The notes beneath the pieces are model-generated. The model saw nothing but the letters and a program-made list of their open reading frames with translations, ran no database searches and was not told the DNA's origin. 64,000 nt of DNA from Paucibacter aquatile (GTDB taxonomy: Bacteria > Pseudomonadota > Gammaproteobacteria > Burkholderiales > Burkholderiaceae_C): positions 1,426,001 to 1,490,000 of the forward strand of contig NZ_POSP01000003.1 in NCBI RefSeq assembly GCF_002885975.1, given 5' to 3'. Positions 45,059 to 53,310 of this stretch are shown here, piece after piece; positions within the stretch are counted from its first letter, which is position 1; each line of letters begins with the position of its first letter. The translations under genes were made by a program, and so were the position numbers.

Positions 45059-45098
45059 CGTGTAGAAGCTGGGGGGATGGGCATCAAGAAGGTGTAAA
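45059..45098 (-). promoter_or_regulatory. possible KdpE-binding region upstream of the kdp operon
   Basis: On the minus strand TTTACACC (45091-45098) is followed 31 bp later by TCTACACGG (around 45061-45069). TTTACACC-like elements occur in the E. coli kdp promoter region, so these may be KdpE half-sites. They lie 75-110 bp before the first small gene. Confidence 0.4.
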
Positions 45099-45156
45099 GA
45101 TCGCCGCATGGCGGGGCGGCTTGCGGCACAGAGCTGCCGTTGAAGGTTGGGCTGGT

Positions 45157-45380
45157 GCCAAGGGGTGTCGGGCAAGTGCTTCCGCTCATGTCCCCCGGCC
45201 CGCGCTTCGCGCGGACCTCCTCCTTTACTTCGCTTCAACACTCACCCGACACCCCTTGGCAGATCCACCATTGGTGTTTTCTTCGAGGGGGCAGGGAGGC
45301 GCGGGATCGGGACGGCCGGGGGCTCTGCGAAGTGAAGTAAAGGAGGAGGCGCCCGACGCAGTCGGGCGACGGGGGACATG
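45157..45380. repeat. nested inverted-repeat element
   Basis: The gap 45000-45532 holds no gene. Two interleaved inverted repeats are seen: GCCAAGGGGTGTCGGG (45157-45172) with its exact complement at 45245-45260; and a ~45-bp element CATGTCCCCC - hairpin - CCTCCTCCTTTACTTC (45187-45231) whose inverted copy is at 45334-45380. The hairpins between the conserved arms differ in sequence but both pair well (CCGCGC/GCGCGG at 45200-45214; CGCCCGAC/GTCGGGCG at 45350-45368). Confidence 0.75.
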
Positions 45381-45475
45381 AACGGAGCAGAGCGCCCGGT
45401 CGTCCCGATCGTCACCCAAGCCAAGCTCCGCAATGTGCCGACAACCGCCATCCCCAAGAATGGATGCTGCGCAGC

Positions 45476-45507
45476 AAAAAGGGGCAAATCCTCCCGGACT
45501 CGCCCCC
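45476..45507 (-). terminator. probable intrinsic terminator after the SppA-like gene
   Basis: On the minus strand GGGGCGA pairs with TTGCCCC (one G-T) around a 12-base loop, followed by five Ts read from 45476-45480. It starts about 25 bp past the stop at 45533. Confidence 0.6.
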
Positions 45508-45532
45508 TTGGAAACCCAAAGTTTGCCGCGAT

Positions 45533-46594
45533 TCAGCGCATGCTTAAACCGCCTCGCGCGGCCTTGACCGCACCTTCGCCGAGGGCGGCGCCGAAGCGTT
45601 TGGCCAGGCGTTCGGCCACGTTCTCGCGCGGCGTGTAGTCGATCACTTCCTCGGCCTTGACCACCTCGCGGGCGACGTAGTCGAGGTTGCCGAACTCATC
45701 GGCCAAGCCCATCTTGACGGCCTGTTCGCCATTCCAGAACAGGCCGGAGAACATCTCCGGCGTTTCCTTGAGGCGCTTGCCGCGGCCTTCTCGCACCACG
45801 GCGATGAACTGCTGGTGGATCTGGTTCAACATGGCCTGGGCGAACGCCTGCTGCTTGGGCGAGACCGGGCTGTAGGGGTCCAGCATGCCTTTGTTCTCGC
45901 CGGCGGTGAGCAGGCGGCGCTCGACGCCCAGCTTTCCCATCAGGCCGGTGAAGCCAAAGCCGTCCATCAGCACACCGATCGAGCCCACGACCGAGGCCTT
46001 GTCCACATAGATCTCGTCTGCGGCCGCGGCGATGTAGTAGGCGCCCGAAGCGCACATTTCCTCGACCACGGCAAACACCTTCTTGCCATGCAAGGCCTTG
46101 AGGCGCTGGATTTCGTCGTAGACGATGCCGGCCTGCACCGGGCTGCCGCCGGGCGAGTTGATGCGCAGCACCACGGCCTGCGAGCCGGGGTCCTCGAAGG
46201 CGTCCTTCAAGGCCGACAGGATCAGCTCGGCGCTGGCTTCGGTGTCGGCCGCGATCTCGCCGCGCACCTCGACCAAGGCGGTGTGCGGCGTGTTGTTGCT
46301 CGGCCGGTGCAAATGCGGCGGATACAGAAGCAACCAGGCAGCGAACACCAGCGCCAACAACCAGAACAGGCGGAAGACCAGCCGCCAGCGGCGCTCGCTG
46401 CGGCGGTCACGCAGGTACTCACGGGCAAATTCGGCCAGCAAAGGCTCATACGCTACGGCGCCGGAGGCCGGGCTGGCCGCAGCGGCGGCCGCTGCTGTCG
46501 CAGGGCCAGGCCGCGCGGCCGGCTCGCTCGCCAGCGGAGCGCCTTCAATCACCGGGTCCGCAATCGGCCGCGGCAGTTCGTCATGGTTGCTCAT
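45533..46594 (-). CDS. sppA: S49-family signal peptide peptidase (SppA-like)
   Basis: 353 residues. A disordered Ala/Pro-rich N-terminus, then one membrane helix (~73-92, LFWLLALVFAAWLLLY), then a single S49 protease domain with LRINSPGGSPVQAG, the catalytic Ser in MCASGAYYIAAAADE and the Lys in YVDKASVVGSIGV. It degrades cleaved signal peptides and other membrane-embedded fragments in the periplasm. The one-domain length matches the short SppA form. It ends a minus-strand series rluC-gph-Rieske-sppA that is conserved beside rne in Burkholderiales. Confidence 0.92.
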   Translation of the reverse strand: MSNHDELPRPIADPVIEGAPLASEPAARPGPATAAAAAAASPASGAVAYEPLLAEFAREYLRDRRSERRWRLVFRLFWLLALVFAAWLLLYPPHLHRPSNNTPHTALVEVRGEIAADTEASAELILSALKDAFEDPGSQAVVLRINSPGGSPVQAGIVYDEIQRLKALHGKKVFAVVEEMCASGAYYIAAAADEIYVDKASVVGSIGVLMDGFGFTGLMGKLGVERRLLTAGENKGMLDPYSPVSPKQQAFAQAMLNQIHQQFIAVVREGRGKRLKETPEMFSGLFWNGEQAVKMGLADEFGNLDYVAREVVKAEEVIDYTPRENVAERLAKRFGAALGEGAVKAARGGLSMR

Positions 46595-46710
46595 CTTGGG
46601 GTACGGCTCGTTCTGTTCAGAGTGTTCGTTCGGGGCGGGCCCCGAAGAGGGCCGAAAAAGGCCGCAAAAAGGGCCAAATCGATCCGGGGTCGCTTGGTTT
46701 GACTGTCAGC

Positions 46711-47166
46711 CTACTCGGCTTTGGGTGCCGACGCTGCAGGGCGGGTGTCTCGGGAAGGATACCAATAGACCACGCCCTCGCGCTCCTGCACCTCGATCTT
46801 GGTCAGGCCCATGCGGCCGCACATGCCGGTGACGCAGCGGCCGGTCAGCGGGTCGTACACCGCGCCGTGGATGGAGCACATGATGTACTGCTTGTCGCCA
46901 TCAAGGAACTCGCCCTCCTGCCAATCCATCTCGGTCGGCACATGGGCGCAGCGGTTCAGATAGGCCACCACTTTGCCATCGAAGCGCAAGGCAAAGGCCC
47001 GCGCCGGCTCGCGGTACTGCTGCACATCAAAGGTGTGGGCGCGGCCACGCTCCTGCAGCGCCTCGGAGCTGCACAAAGGCAGGCCCTCGGCTTGTGGCGA
47101 TTCCGAAGACGGCGGTGGGGTGAGGCTGGGCGGGAGGCTCATCGAGGGCTTCTTGTTCAAATCCAT
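46711..47166 (-). CDS. Rieske [2Fe-2S] protein
   Basis: 151 residues from ATG 47166; ATG 47142 is also possible. The Rieske cluster ligands are NRCAHVP (Cys-x-His) and YIMCSIHGA (Cys-x2-His), about 18 residues apart as in ferredoxin-like Rieske proteins. No signal peptide or membrane helix, so it is a soluble cytoplasmic electron carrier. It always sits in this rluC-gph-sppA context in related bacteria, but its partner is unknown. The start follows gph by 39 bp. Confidence 0.9.
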   Translation of the reverse strand: MDLNKKPSMSLPPSLTPPPSSESPQAEGLPLCSSEALQERGRAHTFDVQQYREPARAFALRFDGKVVAYLNRCAHVPTEMDWQEGEFLDGDKQYIMCSIHGAVYDPLTGRCVTGMCGRMGLTKIEVQEREGVVYWYPSRDTRPAASAPKAE

Positions 47167-47205
47167 CAAGGCTGAAATCAGGACAGGTCGGCGGACCACC
47201 GGCCC

Positions 47206-47868
47206 TCAGGCATGCTGCAGCAGCCATTGCTGCAAGTCAGCCACGCTGTGGGCCACATGCAGGGGCTGGAACTCGGCAAAACTGCGGTGATCGTGGGCGC
47301 CGTAGCTGACCCCGACGCTGGCACAGCCGGCGTTCAGCGCCAGCTGCAGGTCATGGGTGGTGTCGCCAATCATCAAGGTGCGCTCGGGCTCCGCACCGAA
47401 CTCGCGCATCAGCTCCAGCAGCATCTGCGGATGGGGCTTGCTGCGGGTTTCATCGGCAGTGCGGCTGCCATCGAAGAGCTGGTCCAGGCCGACCGCGCGC
47501 ATGGCCTCGTCCAGGCCGCGGCGGCTCTTGCCGGTGGCGACCGCCAGCCAGTGGTGGCGGGCCTGCAAGTCGGCCAGCATCTCCGGCACCCCGGGAAACA
47601 GAATCACCTCATGCTGGGCCGCCAGGTAATGGTGGCGAAAACGCTCGCCCATCTCGGCAAAGCGCGCCTCAGGCAGATCGGGCACCGCATGCGCCATGGC
47701 CGCCTGCAAGCCCATGCCGATCACATAGCTGGCCTGCGTGTCGCTGGGCCGCGGCAGACCCAGGTCTTCGGCCGCGTTCTGGATGCTGCGGGTGATCAGG
47801 GCCGTGGAGTCGAACAGGGTGCCGTCCCAATCAAACGCGATCAAATCGAAACGCTGAGGCCGAGTCAT
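47206..47868 (-). CDS. gph: HAD-family phosphatase, phosphoglycolate phosphatase type
   Basis: 220 residues. HAD motifs: FDWDGTLFDS with nucleophile Asp13 and Asp15, VATGKSRRGL (motif II Thr), KPHPQMLLE (motif III Lys), and MIGDTTHDLQLA (motif IV Asp). A C1 cap is present between motifs I and II. Probably removes phosphate from 2-phosphoglycolate or a related small metabolite; exact substrate cannot be read from sequence. Lies between rluC and the Rieske gene on the minus strand. Confidence 0.88.
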   Translation of the reverse strand: MTRPQRFDLIAFDWDGTLFDSTALITRSIQNAAEDLGLPRPSDTQASYVIGMGLQAAMAHAVPDLPEARFAEMGERFRHHYLAAQHEVILFPGVPEMLADLQARHHWLAVATGKSRRGLDEAMRAVGLDQLFDGSRTADETRSKPHPQMLLELMREFGAEPERTLMIGDTTHDLQLALNAGCASVGVSYGAHDHRSFAEFQPLHVAHSVADLQQWLLQHA

Positions 47869-47881
47869 GGATGCCCCTCGC

Positions 47882-47953
47882 CCAAGGCATGCCTTGGTCG
47901 GTCCCCCGAGGGGACGGCGATTCGTGCCGGTTCGACCGGCACGAACATCGCCG
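47882..47953. repeat. three consecutive hairpins in the gph-rluC gap
   Basis: CCAAGGCATGCCTTGG (47882-47897, perfect palindrome), GTCCCC-CGA-GGGGAC (47901-47915), and TTCGTGCCGG-TTCGA-CCGGCACGAA (47921-47945), the last extended by CGGCGA (47915-47920) with TCGCCG (47948-47953). No T-run on either strand, so more like a processing or stability element, or a REP-like repeat, than a terminator. Confidence 0.6.
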
Positions 47954-48015
47954 TACCGGGCCGGCTTGGGGCGGCCCGGCGCTCGTCCCGAAAATCCAGG
48001 TCTTGGTTCATCAAA

Positions 48016-49272
48016 CTACTTTCGACTCAAAGCCGCGACCAAGCGCTGGCATTCCTCGGGCAGAGGTGCCAGCAGCTCGATCTCCTCGCCCTCGCGGGCC
48101 GGGTGGTTGAAGCGTAGACGCTGGGCGTGCAGAAACATGCGCTCGAAGCGGTGCTCGCCGCGCGCCAGGGCCCGGTTGGCTTCGAAATCGCCGTACTTGG
48201 GGTCGCCGACGATGGCATGGCCGCCGTGAGCCAGGTGCACGCGGATCTGGTGCGTGCGGCCGGTCTTGATGGTCACGTCCAGCAGGCTGTAGCCATTCAG
48301 GGCCTGGGCCACCTTGACCAGGCTGATCGAACGCTTGGCCTGCTCCGCCTGTGGATCATGTGAATTCGTCACCGCCCTCACCCAGCGCTCGCCATCGCTG
48401 CCCACGAACTTGAGCAAGGGCACGTCGATCACCTTCAGATTGGCTGGCCAGACCCCGGCCACCAGGGCGGCGTAGGTCTTGCCGGTTTCGCGCTCGCGAA
48501 ACTGATCCTGCAGCGCGACCAGGGCGCTGCGTTTCTTGGCGATCAGCAAAAGGCCCGAGGTTTCCCGGTCCAGACGGTGCACCAGCTCCAGAAACTTGGC
48601 CTGCGGCCGGGCCTGGCGCAGCTGTTCGATCACGCCGAAGCTGACGCCCGAGCCGCCGTGCACGGCCACGCCGGCCGGCTTGTTGATGGCCAGCAGGTGA
48701 TCGTCCTCAAAAACCACCGGGAACTCGCGCGGCGGCACGTACTCCCCCGCGGCTTCCGCTGCCCGCTCGGGCAGGCGCACCGGCGGGATGCGCACCTCAT
48801 CGCCGAGCTCCAGCCGTGTGTCGGCCTGCGCCCGGCCCTTGTTCACCCGCACCTCGCCGGCCCGGATGACGCGGTAGACATGGGTTTTGGGCACGCCCTT
48901 GAGCTCGCGCAGCAGGAAGTTGTCCAAGCGCTGGCCGGCCGAACCGTCGTCGATCACCACGCGCCGGACCTGCGCGGCCGAGGGCGGCAGCGGGGCTGTG
49001 GCGTCGGCTGCCGGCTTTCGCGCCGAAGCCACCGGCGCCGCCGACGTACCCAATGGGCGCGCTCCGGGCTTCACCGGCACCCGCTCGCCCAGCAAGGGGC
49101 CGGCTCGGCGGCCGCCGGCTCGGGCCGGCGCCTTGTTGCCCGGGCGGGCGGTTTTGTCGGTGGCCCGGCCGGGTGTTTTGGCAGCGCTGGCAGCGCCCGA
49201 TTTGGGGCCGGACTTCCGGGTTTCTGTGGCGGCCGGTGCTCTGGCTTTAGCCCTTATAATGTTGCTCACCAC
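48016..49272 (-). CDS. rluC: RluC-type 23S rRNA pseudouridine synthase
   Basis: 418 residues. A long Ala/Lys/Arg-rich N-terminal extension (~1-105), then an S4 RNA-binding domain (QRLDNFLLRELKGVPKTHVYR) and the RluA-family catalytic domain with LVHRLDRETSGLLLIAK (catalytic Asp235), TGRTHQIRVHLAHGGHAIVGD and a C-terminal HAQRLRF. RluC modifies U955, U2504 and U2580 of 23S rRNA in E. coli. The start codon is GTG 49272 or 49269. Divergent from rne across a 767-bp gap, the usual arrangement. Confidence 0.93.
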   Translation of the reverse strand: MVSNIIRAKARAPAATETRKSGPKSGAASAAKTPGRATDKTARPGNKAPARAGGRRAGPLLGERVPVKPGARPLGTSAAPVASARKPAADATAPLPPSAAQVRRVVIDDGSAGQRLDNFLLRELKGVPKTHVYRVIRAGEVRVNKGRAQADTRLELGDEVRIPPVRLPERAAEAAGEYVPPREFPVVFEDDHLLAINKPAGVAVHGGSGVSFGVIEQLRQARPQAKFLELVHRLDRETSGLLLIAKKRSALVALQDQFRERETGKTYAALVAGVWPANLKVIDVPLLKFVGSDGERWVRAVTNSHDPQAEQAKRSISLVKVAQALNGYSLLDVTIKTGRTHQIRVHLAHGGHAIVGDPKYGDFEANRALARGEHRFERMFLHAQRLRFNHPAREGEEIELLAPLPEECQRLVAALSRK

Positions 49273-50039
49273 GTTACTGCCGTAAGTATTTGATTTTTCT
49301 GATTTTACCCGGGCTCAGGCCCGCGCAGGATCGGGCAGGAATCAAGGCCAGACTCAGGTCAGGGCCACGGCGGCGAGGTGGCGATGGGGCTTGATGCCCG
49401 TCAAGCACGTGGTCTTGAACCCCATCAACAACTGGTGATGCAACACAAATGCCCAGCGGCGGGCCCTGTCCCCAAGTGACACGGCGGCGGCTGAGTGTGT
49501 GTGGCAGAGCGATGTAGAACGAACCACGCCGTATGGGCGCCGCCGACCTTTGAATCGCGGGGCGCATGGGGCAGCAGACAAGGTATTCCACGGCGGCAGG
49601 CCGGTCGATCAAGAGTCAGACCGCCTGCTGCTCGCGTCCAACAGTCCTCGCGGATGATTTCCCTCACTCCCCCCACCCCCCACCGCTTTGCATGCAGCCC
49701 CGGCCCCGCGCCGGCGAGGCTGGCGCGCCGCCGTGGCCGGGCCGCGCAGCATCCCCGGGCCTTTGGCGCCCGCGCTGCGCGTTCATGGGAGCGGGCCTCC
49801 GCGCCGCCTGTTGCGCCGCACGCGCCAACGCTGGCCCACTGAGCGTCCACCCACACCGGTGGCGATCAGGGTCAGTCCAGGGCGATTCCTTCCTCGGTTC
49901 CTCCGCATCGCCCGTGCATCGATGAGTCGCCGCCCGGCTTCGGTCCTTCCGGATTGACGCCGCCGCGGTGACGCGATGTGTGAGCGCGCGAACCGCTCGG
50001 GCCAGAAACCCGACGGCCGCGCGCGAGGAGTGATGTCAA
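49273..50039 (+). promoter_or_regulatory. rne promoter and long 5' leader region
   Basis: 767 bp between the divergent rluC and rne starts without a convincing gene. RNase E mRNAs carry long structured leaders used for autoregulation by cleavage, and this stretch is rich in short stems (e.g. CGGGCTCAGGCCCG near 49309). GAGGAG at about 50025 is the rne ribosome site. I could not place the promoter. Confidence 0.45.
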
Positions 50040-53000
50040 ATGAAACGCATGCTGATCAATGCGACGCAGCCGGAAGAACGGCGCCTCGCAATCGTTGATG
50101 GCCAAAAGCTGCTCGACTTCGAGACCGAAATCGAAGGCCGCGAACAGCGCAAGGGCAATATCTACAAAGCGGTCGTGACCCGCGTCGAGCCCTCGCTCGA
50201 AGCCTGTTTCGTCGATTACGGCGAAGACCGCCACGGTTTCCTGCCCTTCAAGGAAATCGCCCGGCAATACTTCCGTGAAGGCGTGGACGTGCGCTCGGCG
50301 CGCATCCAGGACTGCATCAAGGAAGGCCAGGAACTGCTGGTCCAGGTCGAAAAGGAAGAGCGCGGCAACAAGGGCGCAGCCCTGACCACCTTCGTCTCGC
50401 TGGCCGGCCGCTACCTGGTGCTGATGCCCAACAACCCGCGCGGCGGTGGCGTGAGCCGCCGCATCGAGGGCGAAGACCGCGAAGAGCTCAAGGAAAACCT
50501 CGACCAGCTCGAATACCCCAAGGGCATGAGCCTGATCGCCCGCACCGCCGGCATCGGCCGTTCCGCCGCCGAGCTGCAGTGGGACCTGAACTACATGCTC
50601 AAGCTCTGGACCGCCATCGACGATGCGGCCAAGGGTGGCAAGGGCGCCTACCTGATCTACCAGGAATCCAGCCTGGTGATCCGCGCGATCCGTGACTACT
50701 TCACCGCCGATGTCGGTGAAATCCTGATCGACACCGACGACCTGTTCGAACAGGCCCACCAGTTCATGAACCACGTGATGCCCGACCAGGGCCATCGCGT
50801 GAAGCGCTACCGCGACGACGCGCCGCTGTTCAGCCGTTTCCAGATCGAACACCAGATCGAAACCGCCCACAGCCGTACGGTCAACCTGCCCTCGGGCGGC
50901 GCCATCGTGATCGACCACACCGAAGCGCTGGTGTCGGTGGACGTGAACTCGGCCCGCTCGACCCGCGGCGGCGACATCGAAGAGACCGCCACCCGCACCA
51001 ACCTCGAAGCCGCCGATGAAATCGCGCGCCAGATGCGTCTGCGCGACCTGGGCGGCCTGATCGTGGTCGACTTCATCGACATGGAAGAGTCGAAGAACCG
51101 CCGCGAAGTCGAGCAGCGCCTGCGCGACGCCCTGCGCAATGACCGCGCCCGCGTGCAGTTCGCATCGATCAGCAAGTTCGGCCTGCTGGAAATGAGCCGC
51201 CAGCGCCTGCGCCCGGCCCTCAGCGAAGGCAACCACATCACCTGCCCGCGCTGCAACGGCACCGGCCACATCCGCGACACCGAGTCTTCGGCGCTGCAGA
51301 TCCTGCGCATGGTCCAGGAAGAGGCGATGAAGGACAACACCGCCGCCGTGCACGTGCAAGTGCCGGTGGAAGTGACCTCCTTCCTGCTGAACGAGAAGCG
51401 CACCGAGATCACCAAGATCGAGTTGAAGCAGCGCGTCACCGTGCTGCTGGTGCCCAACAAGCACCTCGACACGCCCAACTACAAGCTGGAACGCCTGCGC
51501 CACGACGACCCACGCCTGGAAAACCTGCAAGCCAGCTACACCATGATCGAGGAGCCGACCGATGAGGTGGGCATCACCCGTCGTGGCGACAGCGACAAGG
51601 GCCGCAGCAAGCAAGAGCCGGTGATCAAGGGCATCCTGCCCGAGCAACCCGCGCCCATGCCCACGGCACCGGCCCCCAAGGCCGAGCCGGCAGCACGCGC
51701 CGCATCGCCGGCCGCAGCACCGGTGGCCGCAGCCCCGGCCGCTGGCGGTGGCTTCTTCGGCTGGATCAAGAGCCTGTTCGGTGGCCCGGCAGAAGCCCCG
51801 GCCGCGGCCCCTGCTGCCGCCAAGCCGGCTGCAGGCAGCACTGCTGCAGCAGCAGGCGGTGAGCGCAAGCGTGAAGGTGGCCGTGACGGCGCCCGCGGTG
51901 GCCGTGGTGGCCGCGCCGAGCGCGGTGGTGAGCGCGGTGGTGAGCGTGGTGGCGAGCGTGGCGATCGCAACGGCAAGCGCGAAGGCGCAGGCCGCAACGA
52001 GCCCCGCTCGGAAGCTCGCGGTGAAACGCGTGCAGAGGGCCGCCCCGAGCGCACCGAGCGTCCGGAACGCGCCCGCCGCCCTGAGCGCGCCGAGCGCCCG
52101 GAAGGCGTCGAAGGCCAACGCCCGGAACGTGCAGAGCGTCCGGATGGCCGCCGCCCGCGCGGTGATCGCCCGGAACGTGGCGAACGCAGCGAGCGCGGTG
52201 AGCGCGCCGAACGTGGTGAGCGCGTCGAGCGCAATGCCGAGCAGCAGCAAGCCGCTGCCGCCCTGCCCGCCAGCCTGAACGACACCCCCGCCGACTTCGT
52301 CGACACCGTGCCCGAAGGCGCGCTGAACGCTGGTGAAAACGGCGCCGAGGCTGCCGCTGGCGCCAACGGTGAAGAGCGTCAAGGCCGTGGCCGCCGCCGC
52401 CGCCGTGGTGGCCGTGACCGCGAAGAGGGTCGCAACGTCGAAGCCGGTGAAGCGGTTGAAGGCGCCGACACGGCCGAGGGCGCTGAGCCCAAGGCAGCGG
52501 CAGCCAGCGAGGCCGAGAGCGGAGCCGGCAGCGATAGCGCCAACGGCACCGCCGCTGAAGCTGGCAGCCACGAGTCTGGCGATCGCCCCGAAGCGGGTGA
52601 GGGCCAGGAAGGCCGCCGCCGCCGTGGTGGCCGCGATCGTGGCCGCCGCGAGCGCCGTGACGACCTGGCCGAAGGCCAGAGCAGCGAACACGCAGCCACC
52701 CAGGGCGACAGCGCAGAGGCCCTGGCCCCTGCGGCCGCACCGGTGCAACTGAGCCTGGCACCGGAAGCGAGCGACGCTGCAGCAGCCGCGACGCCGGCCG
52801 CTGCACCTGCCCCCGCTCCGGCTGCCGCCGCGCCAGCCGCTCCCGTGGCAGCGCCGGCCCCGGTCTTCGCCCTGCCGATGGACGAGTTGCACGCCATCGC
52901 CGCCTCCAGCGGTCTGCAATGGGTGAACTCCGACGCGGACAAGATCCGCGCCGCCCAGGAAGCCATTGCGGCCGAGCCCAAGCCGGTCCATGTGCCGCGC

Positions 53001-53096
53001 GTGCGCCCGCCCATGGTTGCCCTGGACGAAGGCCCGCTGGTGCTGGTCGAGACCCGCAAGGACCTCTCGCAGTTCAAGCTGCCTTTTGAGCAGTAA
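50040..53096 (+). CDS. rne: ribonuclease E
   Basis: 1018 residues. The catalytic half (~1-510) has the S1 RNA-binding domain (NIYKAVVTRVEPSLEACFVDY), the DNase-I-like site with Asp301 (VSVDVNSARSTRGGD) and Asp344 (VVDFIDM), and the Zn-link CPRCNGTGH (Cys402, Cys405). The C-terminal half is disordered: an Ala/Pro stretch, Arg/Gly/Glu-rich repeats (ERGG repeated about four times at ~625-640, then many ERxER units) for RNA binding and degradosome assembly, and a conserved end (VALDEGPLVLVETRKDLSQF). It starts mRNA decay and processes rRNA and tRNA at the membrane. ATG 50040 has GAGGAG upstream. Confidence 0.98.
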   Translation: MKRMLINATQPEERRLAIVDGQKLLDFETEIEGREQRKGNIYKAVVTRVEPSLEACFVDYGEDRHGFLPFKEIARQYFREGVDVRSARIQDCIKEGQELLVQVEKEERGNKGAALTTFVSLAGRYLVLMPNNPRGGGVSRRIEGEDREELKENLDQLEYPKGMSLIARTAGIGRSAAELQWDLNYMLKLWTAIDDAAKGGKGAYLIYQESSLVIRAIRDYFTADVGEILIDTDDLFEQAHQFMNHVMPDQGHRVKRYRDDAPLFSRFQIEHQIETAHSRTVNLPSGGAIVIDHTEALVSVDVNSARSTRGGDIEETATRTNLEAADEIARQMRLRDLGGLIVVDFIDMEESKNRREVEQRLRDALRNDRARVQFASISKFGLLEMSRQRLRPALSEGNHITCPRCNGTGHIRDTESSALQILRMVQEEAMKDNTAAVHVQVPVEVTSFLLNEKRTEITKIELKQRVTVLLVPNKHLDTPNYKLERLRHDDPRLENLQASYTMIEEPTDEVGITRRGDSDKGRSKQEPVIKGILPEQPAPMPTAPAPKAEPAARAASPAAAPVAAAPAAGGGFFGWIKSLFGGPAEAPAAAPAAAKPAAGSTAAAAGGERKREGGRDGARGGRGGRAERGGERGGERGGERGDRNGKREGAGRNEPRSEARGETRAEGRPERTERPERARRPERAERPEGVEGQRPERAERPDGRRPRGDRPERGERSERGERAERGERVERNAEQQQAAAALPASLNDTPADFVDTVPEGALNAGENGAEAAAGANGEERQGRGRRRRRGGRDREEGRNVEAGEAVEGADTAEGAEPKAAAASEAESGAGSDSANGTAAEAGSHESGDRPEAGEGQEGRRRRGGRDRGRRERRDDLAEGQSSEHAATQGDSAEALAPAAAPVQLSLAPEASDAAAAATPAAAPAPAPAAAAPAAPVAAPAPVFALPMDELHAIAASSGLQWVNSDADKIRAAQEAIAAEPKPVHVPRVRPPMVALDEGPLVLVETRKDLSQFKLPFEQ

Positions 53097-53192
53097 GTAA
53101 AAAGAGGAAAGAGGCGCGCCGTGGCCCCGAGCCCCGGCGCGAAGCTCTCGCCCTTTAGAGGGCTGGGCAGCCAAGACCGCCCCGCCGACAAT

Positions 53193-53229
53193 GCCGCCTC
53201 GCTGCACCGCCAGCCAGGCGGCTTTTTTT
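53193..53229 (+). terminator. rne terminator
   Basis: GCCGCCT (53193-53199) pairs with AGGCGGC (53216-53222) and is followed by seven Ts, about 100 bp after the rne stop. Confidence 0.85.
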
Positions 53230-53310
53230 CGACCGGGTTTCAGCGCACGCACCAACCAGGCCTTTCCCCTAAGCACCCCATCACACTCACCCGAGGGAGT
53301 CTTGTCCATC

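Noticed and set aside
45477..45530. CRISPR-like or tandem spacer array in the 45.1-45.5 kb gap
   Set aside because: The repeats are inverted pairs, not regularly spaced direct repeats, and there are no cas genes.
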